Source: a beta proteobacterium AAP51
GTDB lineage: Bacteria > Pseudomonadota > Gammaproteobacteria > Burkholderiales > Burkholderiaceae_C
Reading direction: 5' to 3'
Assembly: GCA_001295905.1 (NCBI GenBank)
Contig: LJHT01000014.1
Span: 1-64,000 of the forward strand
Length of the DNA: 64,000 nucleotides
Below, piece by piece: positions 51,741 through 61,070 of the stretch. Positions within the stretch are counted from its first letter, which is position 1, and each line of letters begins with the position of its first letter. The notes under the pieces are model-generated. The model searched no databases, was not told the origin of the DNA, and saw nothing but the letters and a program-made list of their open reading frames with translations. The position numbers and the translations under genes were made by a program.

Positions 51741-52643
51741 TCAGGGTTCGATGGCGGCGCCCACCAAGGGTTCGCCGCCGCCCACGGTGCCGATGAAGGT
51801 GGCCTTGCCGGTGGCGAGGTCGATGCGGTGCCAGCGCGTGGCCGGGTCGCCCTTGTTGTGCACGCCGGCATAGGCCGTGGGGGCCAGGTCGCTGATGTCG
51901 AAGGTGGCGTGCGCGAAGCTGCCGATGCCCAGCCGCCCTACGGTGTACAGCCGCCCGGTGTTCGGTGAAACCAGCGGCGCCACGCCTTCCTTCGTGCCCT
52001 GGTGCACCAGCGCGCCCAGTTCACCGTCCAGCGCGTAGTTGGTGGTGATCTTCTCGTCCTGCTTGTTGTAGGTGTAGCCGGCGCCCACGATGCGCGGCGT
52101 GGTGCCGGCGTTCGTGTCCTTGGCGTCGTAGGCCAGGCGGCCGTCGAACTGCACGCCTTCCTGTGCGGGGTCGGCGTCCACCATGGCCCCGGTGTCCGGG
52201 TGCAGGCGCAGGTTGAAGCCGGCGTTGTTGGCCACGCGGATGCGGTCGACCGTGGGGTTGAAGTCAATGGCCCATTCGGTGGCGCCGGCACTCGGCAGCA
52301 CCGCCGGGCTGCCCACGGCCGTGGCTCGGGCCTGCGCCACGTCGATCTTGTAGAGCTGGCCTGAAGAAGCCAGCGCATACAGCTCACCGCGGGCCACGCG
52401 GAAGTCGATGCCGACGATGCGTTCGCCGCCGCGCAGGCCCTGCAGCGGCCTGCGTTCGCGCACCTGCTGCGGCTGGCCGGCATTGAAGCGCAGCAGGTGG
52501 TTGCTGCTGGAGACGGCCACGATCTCTTCCTTGGCCGCCGGCCCGACGGTTTCGGTTTTCGGCGCGGCGCCGCAGGCGGCCAGCAGCAGGGCGGCGAAAC
52601 CCAGTACAGCGGTGTTCGGGCGCGGCATCGGGGCAGGTTTCAT
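51741..52643 (-). CDS. DUF4394 lipoprotein
   Basis: This 300-residue protein has a lipobox LLAAC (C24) and one DUF4394 domain (about 40-295), predicted to be a beta-propeller-like repeat protein. Recognisable blocks are LQGLRGGERIVGIDFRVARGELYAL, EWAIDFNPTVDRIRVANNAGFNLRLHPDTG and GYTYNKQDEKITTNYALD. The function is unknown; family members are extracytoplasmic. It converges on the TonB receptor (16 bp between stops) and is divergent from pyrC. Confidence 0.83.
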   Translation of the reverse strand: MKPAPMPRPNTAVLGFAALLLAACGAAPKTETVGPAAKEEIVAVSSSNHLLRFNAGQPQQVRERRPLQGLRGGERIVGIDFRVARGELYALASSGQLYKIDVAQARATAVGSPAVLPSAGATEWAIDFNPTVDRIRVANNAGFNLRLHPDTGAMVDADPAQEGVQFDGRLAYDAKDTNAGTTPRIVGAGYTYNKQDEKITTNYALDGELGALVHQGTKEGVAPLVSPNTGRLYTVGRLGIGSFAHATFDISDLAPTAYAGVHNKGDPATRWHRIDLATGKATFIGTVGGGEPLVGAAIEP

Positions 52644-52725
52644 GGGCCGGGGTGGGTGTTCGAAGCTTGGGTGTTTCAGTATCGGCTGACGCCCGCCCTC
52701 GCTGAAACAGCAATTGCACGGGTGA

Positions 52726-52738
52726 GAGAATCCGGGTC
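52726..52738 (+). promoter_or_regulatory. -10-like box 7 nt before the pyrC start
   Basis: GAGAAT (52726-52731) is followed by 7 nt and the ATG at 52739, with no ribosome site. A leaderless transcript is possible. Confidence 0.35.
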
Positions 52739-53779
52739 ATGCCCGCACTGCCCGATGTGATCCAGCTCACGCAACCCGACGATTGGCACCTGCACCTGCG
52801 CGACGGCGCCGCGCTGGCTGCCGTGCTGCCTGCCACGGCGCGCCAGTTCGCGCGCGCCATCGTCATGCCCAACCTGCGCCCGCCTGTCACCACGGCGGCG
52901 GCGGCGGTGGCTTACCGCCAGCGCATCCTGGCGGCCTTGCCTGCCGGCATGGCCTTCACGCCGCTGATGACGCTCTACCTCACCGACAACACGCCGCCCG
53001 AGGAAATGCGCCGCGCCAAGGAGGCCGGCGTCGTGGCGCTGAAGCTCTACCCGGCCGGCGCCACCACCAACAGCGATGCCGGCGTCACGGACATCCGCAA
53101 GTGCCACGCCACGCTGGAAGCCATGCAGCGTCAAGGCCTGCTGCTGCTGGTTCACGGCGAGGTGACCGATGCCGAGATCGACATCTTCGACCGCGAAGCC
53201 GTCTTCATCGACCGCGTGATGCAGCCGCTGCGCCGCCAGTTTCCCGAACTGAAGGTGGTGTTCGAGCACATCACCACCACCGAAGCCGCGCAGTACGTGG
53301 CCGAAGCCGGCCCGCACACCGCCGCCACGCTGACGGCTCACCACCTGCTCTACAACCGCAACGCGCTGTTCACCGGCGGCTTGCGGCCGCACTACTACTG
53401 CCTGCCGGTGCTGAAGAAGGAAAAGCACCGCCAGGCGCTGGTGCAGGCCGCCACCAGCGGCAACCCGCGGTTCTTCCTGGGCACGGACAGCGCGCCGCAC
53501 GCCTCGGTGATGAAGGAGCAAAGCGTCTGTGGCGCCGGCTGCTACACCGCCCCGGCGGCGCTGGAGCTGTACGCCGAGGCCTTCGAGGCCGCTGGCGCGC
53601 TGGACAAGCTGGAAGGCTTCGCCAGCCACTTCGGGGCTGACTTCTACGGCCTGCCGCGCAACGCCGGCACCGTCACGCTCAGGCGCGAAGCCTGGACGTT
53701 GCCCGAGGTGCTGCCCTTCGGTGATGCCACCATCAAGCCGCTGCGCGCCGGCGAAACCCTGAACTGGAAACTCCAATGA
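52739..53779 (+). CDS. pyrC: PyrC, class II dihydroorotase
   Basis: This 346-residue zinc enzyme closes carbamoyl aspartate to dihydroorotate in pyrimidine synthesis. All metal ligands are visible: [10 protein letters not shown] (about 13-22), the carboxylated Lys in [13 protein letters not shown] (about 102), HGEVTD (about 139), FEHITTTEA (about 177) and GTDSAPHA (about 250). The GATTNS and [19 protein letters not shown] stretches are specific for class II. Its length is normal. It lies 9 bp before the NYN gene. Confidence 0.95.
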   Translation: MPALPDVIQLTQPDDWHLHLRDGAALAAVLPATARQFARAIVMPNLRPPVTTAAAAVAYRQRILAALPAGMAFTPLMTLYLTDNTPPEEMRRAKEAGVVALKLYPAGATTNSDAGVTDIRKCHATLEAMQRQGLLLLVHGEVTDAEIDIFDREAVFIDRVMQPLRRQFPELKVVFEHITTTEAAQYVAEAGPHTAATLTAHHLLYNRNALFTGGLRPHYYCLPVLKKEKHRQALVQAATSGNPRFFLGTDSAPHASVMKEQSVCGAGCYTAPAALELYAEAFEAAGALDKLEGFASHFGADFYGLPRNAGTVTLRREAWTLPEVLPFGDATIKPLRAGETLNWKLQ

Positions 53780-53788
53780 GCGCTGCCC

Positions 53789-54781
53789 ATGAGCACTGAC
53801 CGCGTGATGCTCCTCATCGACGCCGACAACGTCTCGGTCGACGTGATGGAGCAGGCCGTGCGCCTGCTGCTGAACCAGCATGGCGGCCTGCACGTGCGGC
53901 GCGCCTACTGCACGGCCGAAAGCGCCGTGGCCAACCAGGCGGCCTTCAAGCGCCTGGGCATCAAGCCCATGGTGAACCTGGCTGCCGGCAAGAACAGCAC
54001 CGACATCGCGATGGCCGTGGACGCCATCGACCTCGTGCTGGCCGAGCGCCCCGACGTGGTGGTGATCGCTTCTTCCGACAGCGACTTCGCCCCTCTGGTG
54101 CAGCGCCTGCGCGAAAAGGGCTGCGTGGTGCGCGGCATCGGCCAGCTCGGCAAGACGGGTGACGAGACCCAGGAGGTCTACGACGACTTCACGGTGCTGG
54201 AACACCGCAAGAGCGCGGCCAGCGCCGCGGCCGACAAACCCAAGCGCGCGCCGCGCAAGACCGCGGCCAGCAAGGCGCCTGCCGCCAAGACGTCCGCCAC
54301 AAAACAGACGGCCACGCGCAAGAAGGCTGCGGTGGCGGCGGCCGCCGAACCCGCCCCCGCCGCCAAGACCTCCGCCAAGGCCGCCGCCCGCAAGACGCCG
54401 GCGCGCAAGAAGGCCGTGCCGGCCCCCGTGCCGGACCTTGCACCGGATGCCGACGACGACCTGCCCGGCGCCGTGGTGGCCATGCTCGAGGCCAGCGCAA
54501 GCCCGACTGTCGCCGCGCCGCCACCAAGCCCAGCCGCCGCGGGCGAAGACGCCAGACCGCCCCGAGGCGCCCGCACGCCCTCGACCCTGGCCGCCGTGCT
54601 GGATTGCCTGCCCGAGCTGCAGGCCGGCCAGAGCCTGGCCTTGAACACCGCCGTGCAGCGCCTGCGCGCGGCGCAGCTGCTGGGCAAGAGCAGCTCATCG
54701 CTGAAGCTGTTCTCGCAGCTCTCCGACCGTTTCGAGCTGCTGCCGCCCGACAAGCCGGCCCAGGTGCGCCTGCGGCGCTGA
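53789..54781 (+). CDS. NYN-domain protein with basic linker and OST-HTH-like end
   Basis: The protein has 330 residues. The N-terminal NYN/LabA-like PIN-fold nuclease domain (about 5-140) shows VMLLIDADNVS, KNSTDIAMAVDAIDL and VVIASSDSDFAPLVQRLREKG, with the acidic catalytic residues present. A long Lys/Ala/Pro-rich linker (about 145-225), like histone H1 tails, likely binds nucleic acid. The C-terminus (about 265-328) has TPSTLAAVLDCLPELQ and LKLFSQLSDRFELLPP, like the OST-HTH/LOTUS RNA-binding domain. An RNA-processing role is inferred. Confidence 0.83.
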   Translation: MSTDRVMLLIDADNVSVDVMEQAVRLLLNQHGGLHVRRAYCTAESAVANQAAFKRLGIKPMVNLAAGKNSTDIAMAVDAIDLVLAERPDVVVIASSDSDFAPLVQRLREKGCVVRGIGQLGKTGDETQEVYDDFTVLEHRKSAASAAADKPKRAPRKTAASKAPAAKTSATKQTATRKKAAVAAAAEPAPAAKTSAKAAARKTPARKKAVPAPVPDLAPDADDDLPGAVVAMLEASASPTVAAPPPSPAAAGEDARPPRGARTPSTLAAVLDCLPELQAGQSLALNTAVQRLRAAQLLGKSSSSLKLFSQLSDRFELLPPDKPAQVRLRR

Positions 54782-54902
54782 AGCCGGCCTTGCCCTTACA
54801 GCGGCCGGGCTTGCTTGAAACCGCAGGCCCCGCCCTAACATCCTGCCTGTCGCGGGCCGTGTCGTGCCCGTCGTTCCTTGCGGCGTGGAGGCCGCTACCG
54901 CC

Positions 54903-55778
54903 ATGAAACGCATCCTGCTTTTCGTCCTCACCAACCTGGCCGTGATGCTGGTGCTGGGCATTGCCGCCAGCGTGCTGGGTGTCAACCGCTTCCTCACGTC
55001 CAACGGCCTGAACCTGGGCATGTTGCTGGCGTTCGCCGCCTTGATGGGCTTCGGCGGCGCCATCATCTCGCTGCTGATCAGCAAGCCGGTGGCCAAGTGG
55101 AGCACCGGCGCCAAGGTCATCAATGACTCCACCGACCCCACGCACCGGTGGATCGTCGGCACCGTGCAGAACTTCTCGCAGAAGGCCGGCATCGGCATGC
55201 CTGAAGTGGCCATCTACGATGCTCCGCCCAACGCCTTTGCCACGGGCGCGTTCAAGAACTCGGCGCTGGTGGCCGTGAGCACGGGTCTGCTGCAGACCAT
55301 GAGCCGCGACGAAGTGGAAGCCGTCATCGGCCACGAGGTGGCCCACATCGCCAACGGCGACATGGTGACGATGACGCTGATCCAGGGCGTGATGAACACC
55401 TTCGTGGTCTTCATCTCGCGCGTGGTGGGCTACTTCGTCGACAAGGTGGTGCTGCGCAACACCAACGATGGCCCGGGCATCGGCTACTACGTCACCACCA
55501 TCGTGATGGACATCGTGCTGGGCGTGCTGGCTGCCGTGATCGTGGCCTGGTTCTCGCGTCAGCGCGAGTACCGCGCCGATGCGGGCGCCGCCGCGCTGAT
55601 GGGGCGCAAGCAGCCCATGATCAACGCCCTGGCGCGCCTGGGCGGCATGGAGCCGGGCGAGCTGCCCAAGGCCGTGGCCAACATGGGCATCAACAGCAAG
55701 CCCAGCGGCCTGATGGCGCTGTTCAGCAGCCACCCGCCCATCGAAGACCGCATCCGCGTGCTTCAACAGAGCCAGTAA
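54903..55778 (+). CDS. htpX: HtpX, membrane zinc metalloprotease
   Basis: This 291-residue M48B protease removes misfolded inner-membrane proteins. The start is [19 protein letters not shown], giving the first of four membrane helices (about 1-22, 33-55, 155-180, 193-215). The zinc motif is [13 protein letters not shown] (His-Glu at about 140-144), with the third ligand in [13 protein letters not shown] (about 222). The C-terminal [15 protein letters not shown] is a family hallmark. A strong terminator follows. Confidence 0.95.
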   Translation: MKRILLFVLTNLAVMLVLGIAASVLGVNRFLTSNGLNLGMLLAFAALMGFGGAIISLLISKPVAKWSTGAKVINDSTDPTHRWIVGTVQNFSQKAGIGMPEVAIYDAPPNAFATGAFKNSALVAVSTGLLQTMSRDEVEAVIGHEVAHIANGDMVTMTLIQGVMNTFVVFISRVVGYFVDKVVLRNTNDGPGIGYYVTTIVMDIVLGVLAAVIVAWFSRQREYRADAGAAALMGRKQPMINALARLGGMEPGELPKAVANMGINSKPSGLMALFSSHPPIEDRIRVLQQSQ

Positions 55779-55796
55779 TCCTGGTGAGCGCAAAAT

Positions 55797-55823
55797 GGGC
55801 CCGGCAGACACCGGGCCCTTTTT
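55797..55823 (+). terminator. Intrinsic terminator after htpX
   Basis: GGGCCCGG-CAGACA-CCGGGCCC is a perfect 8-bp stem followed by five T residues, 18 bp after the htpX stop. It also separates htpX from the convergent AhpD-family gene. Confidence 0.88.
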
Positions 55824-55840
55824 CCTTGGGCGCTGCTGTC

Positions 55841-56485
55841 TCAGGCCTTGGGCGGCCGGGGCACCCGGCCCATGAGGAAAAACTCGTCGTTGGGCCGCAT
55901 GGCCGTCAGGTTGGCCATGCGGTTGCTCAGGCCGAAGAAGGCGGTGATGGCGCCAATGTCCCAGATGTCTTCATCATCGAAACCGTGGCCGCGCAGGGCT
56001 TCGAAATCGGCTTCGTCCACGGTGTGGGAAGCAGTGCACACCTTCATCGCGAAATCGAGCATCGCGCGCTGGCGCGGCGTGATGTCGGCCTTGCGGTGGT
56101 TCACCGCCAGCTGGTCGGCCAGCAGCGGCTTTTTCTCGTAGACGCGCAGGATGGCCCCGTGCGCCACCACGCAATAGAGGCAGTGGTTCGCGGCCGAAGT
56201 GGCCACGATGATCATCTCGCGCTCGCCTTTGGTCAGGCCTCGGCCTGACCCCTCCTGATTCGTCAGGCTGCCGCTGTCCTTCAGCAGCAGGGCGTCGTGG
56301 TAGGCCATGAAGGCACGCCACTCGGCCGGGCGGTGCGCCAGCGCCAGGAAGACGTTGGGCACGAAGCCCGCCTTCTGCTGCACTTCCAGCATGCGGGCGC
56401 GCAGGTCTTCCGGCAGGTCGTGCAGCTCGGGCACGGGGTAGCGTGAGATCGGCGGTACGGCAGCAGTCGAAGAGGGGGCAGTCAT
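55841..56485 (-). CDS. AhpD-family (CMD) peroxidase-related protein with palindromic insertion
   Basis: The protein has 214 residues. The alkylhydroperoxidase-like core shows EREMIIVATSAANHCLYCVVAHGAILR (about 91-117), where CLYC and the following His form the redox site, and QRAMLDFAMKV. Such proteins are annotated as peroxidase-related enzymes. Between KDSG and LTKGE there are about 11 extra residues (SLTNQEGSGRG), absent from relatives as I recall them, encoded by a palindromic segment at 56231-56270. It starts 12 bp after the MsbA-type gene and is co-transcribed with it. Confidence 0.85.
   Translation of the reverse strand: MTAPSSTAAVPPISRYPVPELHDLPEDLRARMLEVQQKAGFVPNVFLALAHRPAEWRAFMAYHDALLLKDSGSLTNQEGSGRGLTKGEREMIIVATSAANHCLYCVVAHGAILRVYEKKPLLADQLAVNHRKADITPRQRAMLDFAMKVCTASHTVDEADFEALRGHGFDDEDIWDIGAITAFFGLSNRMANLTAMRPNDEFFLMGRVPRPPKA
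56231..56250. repeat. Perfect 9+9 bp palindrome inside a coding sequence
   Basis: GGTCAGGCC-TC-GGCCTGACC is a perfect inverted repeat. Next to it (56256-56269) TGATTCG links CCTGA and TCAGG in a further short inverted repeat. The segment is in frame in the AhpD-family gene and flanked by near-identical CTGAC(C/G)AA words, as if inserted with a short duplication. Confidence 0.65.
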
Positions 56486-56497
56486 GGCGGGCTTCCT

Positions 56498-58234
56498 TCA
56501 AGTTCTGAACTGCATGGCGTGCAGCCGCGCATACAGGCCGCCGCTCGCCAGCAGTTCGGCATGGGTGCCTTGTTCCACCAGCCGGCCGGCTTCCATGGCC
56601 AGCACGCGGTCGGCCTTCTCGATGGTGGACAGGCGGTGCGCGATGACGAGCGTGGTGCGCCCCTGCATCAGCGCTTCCAGCGCGGCCTGCACGGCGCGTT
56701 CGCTTTCGCTGTCCAGGGCCGAAGTGGCTTCGTCGAGGATGAGGATGGGCGCGTCTTTCGCTATCGCGCGCGCGATGGCCAGGCGCTGGCGCTGGCCGCC
56801 CGAGAGCTGGTTGCCGTTGTGGCCGATGGGCGTGTCCAGCCCCTGCGGCAGGCCGTCGACGAAGTCCAGCAGGTGCGCGGCCTGCAGCGCGGCGCGTACC
56901 TGTTCGCGGCTCATCTCGGCGCCCAGCGCCACGTTGGCGGCCACGGTGTCGTTGAACAGCACCACGTCCTGGCTGACGAAGGCGAACTGCCGGCGCAGCG
57001 CCAGCAGGTGCCACTGCGCCAGCGGCACGCCGTCCAGCGTGATGGTGCCGGCCGTGGGTTCGATGAAGCGCGGCAGCAGGTGGGCCAGCGTCGTCTTGCC
57101 GGCGCCTGAAGGGCCCACCAGGGCCACCGTCTCGCCGGCGCGCACGTGCAGCGTGAGCGCATCCACCGCGGGCGGGCTGTCGTCGCGGTAGCGCAGGGTG
57201 ACGGCCTGCAGCTCGATGTCGCCGCGCGCACGGCCGCCGTCGTGGCTGCCGCCTTCCTCGACGGGGCTGGTCTCGATGAGGTCGAGCCCGCGCTCCACGG
57301 CGGCCAGCCCGCGCGTCAGCGGCGCCATCACGTCCGACAGGTGCTTGGCCGGCGCCACCAACTGCAACATCGCGGTGACGAAGGCTACGAAGTCGCCCAC
57401 GGAGGTGCCGCCGCTGCGGCTTTGCCACAGCGCCAGCGTGATGACGGCGGCTATGGCCACCGAGGCCAGCATCTGCGTGACGGGCGTCATCGTGGCGCCG
57501 GCCACCAACGCCTTCATCATCAGCCGGCGCACGGCGTCGGCCCGCGCGAAGAAGCGCCGGCCCTGCTGCGCCTGTGCGCCGTGCAGCCGCACGATGCGCC
57601 AAGCCAGCATGTTCTCTTCCACCACGTAGGCCAGCTCGTCGGTGGCCTTCTGGCCTTCCACCGTCAGGCGGTGCAGGCGCTTGCCCAGCGCCCGCATCAC
57701 CAGCGCCACGGCCGGGAACAGCAGCCCCACCACCAGCGTGAGCTGCCAGTTCAGCCACAGCAGGTAGGACAGCAGGCCCACGAGGATGAGCGAATCACGC
57801 ACCAGCGTCAGCACCGAGGCCGAGAGGATGGTGACGCCGGCCTGCGCCTCGTACACCAGCGTGTTGGTCATGCCGCTGCTGGTCTGCTGCGTGTAGAGCG
57901 CGGGCGTGTTGTCCAGCATGCGCGCGAACATGCCCTGGCGCAGCTTCAGCACCGCGCGGTTGGCCACCCAGGCCAGCCCGTACTGCGCCACGAAGCCCGA
58001 GGCGCTGCGCACCGCAAAGAGGCCGATGATGGCCACCGGCACCACCCACAAGGGCAGGGCGCCGCCAGCAAAGCCCTGGTCGAGCAGCTTGCCCAGCAGC
58101 AGCGGGATGGCCGGCTCGGTGGCCGCCGTGATCAGCGCCGCAAGACCCGCGGCCACGAGGCCGGCGCGGCTGTGGCGGATGTAGGGCCAAAGCCTCTTCA
58201 GGCGATGCAGGAGCGTGCGCGTCGGTGGGGACAT
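56498..58234 (-). CDS. msbA: MsbA-type lipid A flippase (ABC exporter)
   Basis: This 578-residue fused permease-ATPase acts as a homodimer. Six membrane helices lie in about residues 20-310; QQTSSGMTNTLVYEAQAGV and AYVVEENMLAWRIVRLHGAQ are typical of MsbA. The ATPase has Walker A GPSGAGKTT, FVSQDVVLFNDTV, signature LSGGQRQRLAIARA, Walker B ILILDEATSALD and IAHRLSTIEKAD. It probably flips lipid A-core across the inner membrane. The start at 58234 precedes MSPPTRTLLHRLKRLWPYI. It is divergent from tolB (78 bp). Confidence 0.88.
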   Translation of the reverse strand: MSPPTRTLLHRLKRLWPYIRHSRAGLVAAGLAALITAATEPAIPLLLGKLLDQGFAGGALPLWVVPVAIIGLFAVRSASGFVAQYGLAWVANRAVLKLRQGMFARMLDNTPALYTQQTSSGMTNTLVYEAQAGVTILSASVLTLVRDSLILVGLLSYLLWLNWQLTLVVGLLFPAVALVMRALGKRLHRLTVEGQKATDELAYVVEENMLAWRIVRLHGAQAQQGRRFFARADAVRRLMMKALVAGATMTPVTQMLASVAIAAVITLALWQSRSGGTSVGDFVAFVTAMLQLVAPAKHLSDVMAPLTRGLAAVERGLDLIETSPVEEGGSHDGGRARGDIELQAVTLRYRDDSPPAVDALTLHVRAGETVALVGPSGAGKTTLAHLLPRFIEPTAGTITLDGVPLAQWHLLALRRQFAFVSQDVVLFNDTVAANVALGAEMSREQVRAALQAAHLLDFVDGLPQGLDTPIGHNGNQLSGGQRQRLAIARAIAKDAPILILDEATSALDSESERAVQAALEALMQGRTTLVIAHRLSTIEKADRVLAMEAGRLVEQGTHAELLASGGLYARLHAMQFRT

Positions 58235-58300
58235 GGGGCCGCGATTATTGCGGTGACCGTTTGTTGCCTGGGGCTCAGACGGGCGCCAGGGGCCGCTGCC

Positions 58301-58312
58301 TACAATGAAAGC
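58301..58312 (+). promoter_or_regulatory. -10 box exactly 6 nt before the tolB start
   Basis: TACAAT (58301-58306) is followed by GAAAGC and the ATG at 58313. This is the best -10 match among the leaderless-type promoters in the window. Confidence 0.5.
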
Positions 58313-59623
58313 ATGCCTGTGCCCACCTTTCTGACCAACGCCCAGCCGCCTGCCGACCCCCTGCGCCGTGCCCTCGTGGCCGGTGGCCTGATGGCCGCGC
58401 TGCCGGCGATGGCGCAGTTCCGCGTCGAGATCTCGGGCATCGGTGCCACGCAGATTCCGCTGGCCGCGGCCGTCTTCCGTGGCGAGGTCGAGGCCGGCGT
58501 GGCCATCTCGCGCATCGTGCGCGCCAACCTCGAACGCAGCGGCCTGGTGCGCACGCTCGATGCCGACCAGGGCCTCGATGAACGCAGCACCGTCGACCTC
58601 ACGCTGTGGCGCGGGCGCGGGGTCGACGCGCTGCTGGCGGGCTCGGTCACGCGGCTGGCCGACGGCCGCTTCGACGTGCGCTACAAGCTCTGGGACGCCG
58701 TCAAGAACGAAGAGCTGCTGGGCCAGAGCAAGGTGGTGCTGGCCGCCGACCTGCGCCTGGCTGCCCACCGCGTGGCCGATGAAATCCACGAGAAGCTCAC
58801 CGGCGAGCGCGGCGTCAACGCCACGCGCATCGCCTACGTGGTGCGCACCGGACGCCGCTACAGCCTGCACGTGACCGATGCCGACGGCGAAGGCGGCCAG
58901 GTTGCGCTGGCCAGCCCCGAGCCCATCATCTCGCCGGCCTGGGCCCCCGATGGCAAGCGCCTGGCCTATGTGTCCTTCGAGACACAGAAGGCCGTGGTCT
59001 GGGTGCAGGACCTCAGCACCGGCCAGCGCAGCATGGTGGCCAGCTTCCGCGGCAGCAACAGCGCGCCGGCCTTCAGCCCTGATGGGCGCCAGCTGGCGGT
59101 GGCCTTGTCGCAGGACGGGCTGACTCAGCTCTACCTCATGCCCGCCAACGGCGGCACGCCGCAGCGCCTGACACGCAGCAGCGGCATCGACACCGAGCCC
59201 GTGTTCGCGCCGGACGGCCGCAGCCTCTACTTCGTCAGCGACCGCGGCGGCGGTCCGCAGGTCTACCGCGTGGGCGTGGATGGCAGCTCGCCCCAGCGCA
59301 TCACCTTCCAGGGCAACTACAACATCAGCCCGGCCATCAGCCCCGACGGCACGCAGCTGGCCTACATCTCGCGCCAGGGCGGTGGCTTCCGCCTGATGCT
59401 GCAAGACCTGAACGATGGAACTGTTCGGCCCTTGTCCGACACACAGGATGACGAAAGCCCCGGCTTCGCGCCCAACGGCCGCCTGATCGTGTATGCGTCG
59501 CGCATACGAGGCAGCGACGTGTTGATGACCACCACGCTGGATGGCAAGATCAAGACGCGCCTTCTCAGCATCAGCAATGGCGCCGACATGCGCGAGCCCG
59601 CCTGGGGCCCCTTCGGCCGCTGA
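58313..59623 (+). CDS. tolB: TolB, periplasmic component of the Tol-Pal system
   Basis: This 436-residue protein has a signal peptide (PLRRALVAGGLMAALPAMA-QF). The N-terminal alpha/beta domain (about 25-160) is followed by a six-bladed propeller (about 190-430) with repeated blocks such as ISPAWAPDGKRLAYVSFE, APAFSPDGRQLAVALS, EPVFAPDGRSLYFVSDRGG and SPAISPDGTQLAYIS. It binds Pal and assists outer-membrane constriction at division. It is followed by pal and cpoB; tolQRA are not in this window. Confidence 0.95.
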   Translation: MPVPTFLTNAQPPADPLRRALVAGGLMAALPAMAQFRVEISGIGATQIPLAAAVFRGEVEAGVAISRIVRANLERSGLVRTLDADQGLDERSTVDLTLWRGRGVDALLAGSVTRLADGRFDVRYKLWDAVKNEELLGQSKVVLAADLRLAAHRVADEIHEKLTGERGVNATRIAYVVRTGRRYSLHVTDADGEGGQVALASPEPIISPAWAPDGKRLAYVSFETQKAVVWVQDLSTGQRSMVASFRGSNSAPAFSPDGRQLAVALSQDGLTQLYLMPANGGTPQRLTRSSGIDTEPVFAPDGRSLYFVSDRGGGPQVYRVGVDGSSPQRITFQGNYNISPAISPDGTQLAYISRQGGGFRLMLQDLNDGTVRPLSDTQDDESPGFAPNGRLIVYASRIRGSDVLMTTTLDGKIKTRLLSISNGADMREPAWGPFGR

Positions 59624-59628
59624 TCGAG

Positions 59629-59645
59629 TCCGGGCCTGGCCCGGA
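59629..59645 (+). promoter_or_regulatory. 7-bp hairpin between tolB and pal
   Basis: TCCGGGC-CTG-GCCCGGA is a perfect stem 6 bp after the tolB stop and 33 bp before pal. There is no T-tract. It may partly terminate transcription or protect the pal mRNA, matching the need for more Pal than TolB. Confidence 0.45.
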
Positions 59646-59677
59646 TGAAAGTTCCCGCAACCCTTTAGGAGAACCTG

Positions 59678-60274
59678 ATGAAGTCACGCCTGTCCGCACC
59701 CGGCAAGGCCCTCGCTTTGCTGGCTGCCGCTGCCCTGTTGTCGGCCTGCGGCACCACGCGCCTGCCCGAAGACAAGAGCGCTTCGGCCGCTGCCGCTGCC
59801 GCGCCCGTGGTGACCGCCACCCCCACCAGCACGGCGCCCGCAGCCCAGCCGGCCGCCACCCCGCAATCGGGCGTGGCCACGGTGAACCTGGGCGGTGCCG
59901 CTGCCGGCAGCGCAGCGGCTGGTGCTGCGGCGCTGGCGGCCCTGCCCGCGCAGCGCATCGTCTTCTTCGATTTCGACAGCTACGTCATCAAGGACGACTT
60001 CAAGCCCCTGCTCGACGGTTATGCCCGCGTGCTGACCGCCAACAATGGCAGGAAGCTGATGGTGGAAGGCCACACCGACGAGCGCGGCGGCCGCGAGTAC
60101 AACCTGGCCCTGGGGCAGAAGCGTGCGGCCGCGGTGGTGAATTCGCTGCGCCTGCTGGGCGTGCCCGAAAGCCAGATGGAAGCCGTGAGCTTCGGCGAAG
60201 AGCGCCCCGCCGCCCAGGGCGCTGACGAATCGGCCTGGGCGAAGAACCGCCGTGCCGAACTGAAGGACCGTTGA
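59678..60274 (+). CDS. pal: Pal, peptidoglycan-associated lipoprotein
   Basis: This 198-residue outer-membrane lipoprotein has lipobox LLSAC (C24). An Ala/Pro/Thr-rich linker (about 30-90) precedes the OmpA-like domain (about 92-195) with IVFFDFDSYVIKDD, VEGHTDERGGREYNLALGQKRA and AVSFGEERPA. It contacts peptidoglycan through the Asp and Arg in the HTDERG and NRRAELK segments. The start follows TTTAGGAG. Confidence 0.96.
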   Translation: MKSRLSAPGKALALLAAAALLSACGTTRLPEDKSASAAAAAAPVVTATPTSTAPAAQPAATPQSGVATVNLGGAAAGSAAAGAAALAALPAQRIVFFDFDSYVIKDDFKPLLDGYARVLTANNGRKLMVEGHTDERGGREYNLALGQKRAAAVVNSLRLLGVPESQMEAVSFGEERPAAQGADESAWAKNRRAELKDR

Positions 60275-60275
60275 G

Positions 60276-61070
60276 ATGTCTAGGCCTGCGCAGGTGTTCC
60301 GTGTTGCCATCACCACCCTGATCCTGGGTTGCGCCACCAGCGCTGCGCAGGCCTTCCTCAACGATGAAGAAGCCCGCAAGGCCATCGTCGACCTGCGCAA
60401 CCGGGTCACCCTGGTGGAAGAGGCGGGCAAGGCCAAGACGGCCGAGCTTGCTGCGGCCAATGCCCAGCTGGTGGAACAGCTGACGGCCCTGCGCCGCAGC
60501 CTGCTGGACCTGAACAACCAGCTGGAAACCATGCGCGGCGAGTTGGCCAAGCTGCGCGGCAACGACGAGCAGGTGCTGCGCGAACTGGCCGAGATGCAGA
60601 CGCGCCAGAAAGACGTGAGCCAGACGCTGGACGACCGGCTGCGCAAGCTGGAACCCGTGAAGGTGTCCATCGACGGCCGCGAAGCCGTGGTCGAGCCGCA
60701 GGAAAAGCGCGCGTACGAGGAAGCCATCGCGGCCATCCGCGGTGGTGATTTCGACGTGTCGGTGGCTCTGCTGGCGAACTTCCAGCGCCGCTTCGTCGGC
60801 AGCCCTTATACCGATTCCGTGCGCTTCTGGCAGGGCAATGCGCTCTACGGCAAGCGCGACTACCGCGAAGCCATCAACGCCTTCCGCGCCTTCGTCACGG
60901 CCGCGCCCGACCACCCCCGCGCGCCCGAGGCGCTGCTGGCGCTGGCCAACAGCCAGGCCGAGATGAAGAACCCCACGGCCGCGCGCCGCACCATCGAGGA
61001 GTTGACGAAGAGCTACCCCGATTCGGAAGCAGCGAAGGCCGGCAAGGAACGGCTGGCTTCCATCCGGTGA
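60276..61070 (+). CDS. cpoB: CpoB (YbgF), Tol-Pal-associated coordinator
   Basis: This 264-residue periplasmic protein has a signal peptide ending near AQA-FL. The N-terminal coiled coil (about 28-115) trimerises the protein. The C-terminal TPR-like part (about 145-262) contains YEEAIAAIRGGDFDVSVALLANF, SDSVRFWQGNALYGKRDYREAINAFRAF and PDSEAAKAGKERLASIR. CpoB couples PBP1B and Tol during division. It starts 1 bp after the pal stop and overlaps tcdA at its own stop. Confidence 0.92.
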   Translation: MSRPAQVFRVAITTLILGCATSAAQAFLNDEEARKAIVDLRNRVTLVEEAGKAKTAELAAANAQLVEQLTALRRSLLDLNNQLETMRGELAKLRGNDEQVLRELAEMQTRQKDVSQTLDDRLRKLEPVKVSIDGREAVVEPQEKRAYEEAIAAIRGGDFDVSVALLANFQRRFVGSPYTDSVRFWQGNALYGKRDYREAINAFRAFVTAAPDHPRAPEALLALANSQAEMKNPTAARRTIEELTKSYPDSEAAKAGKERLASIR

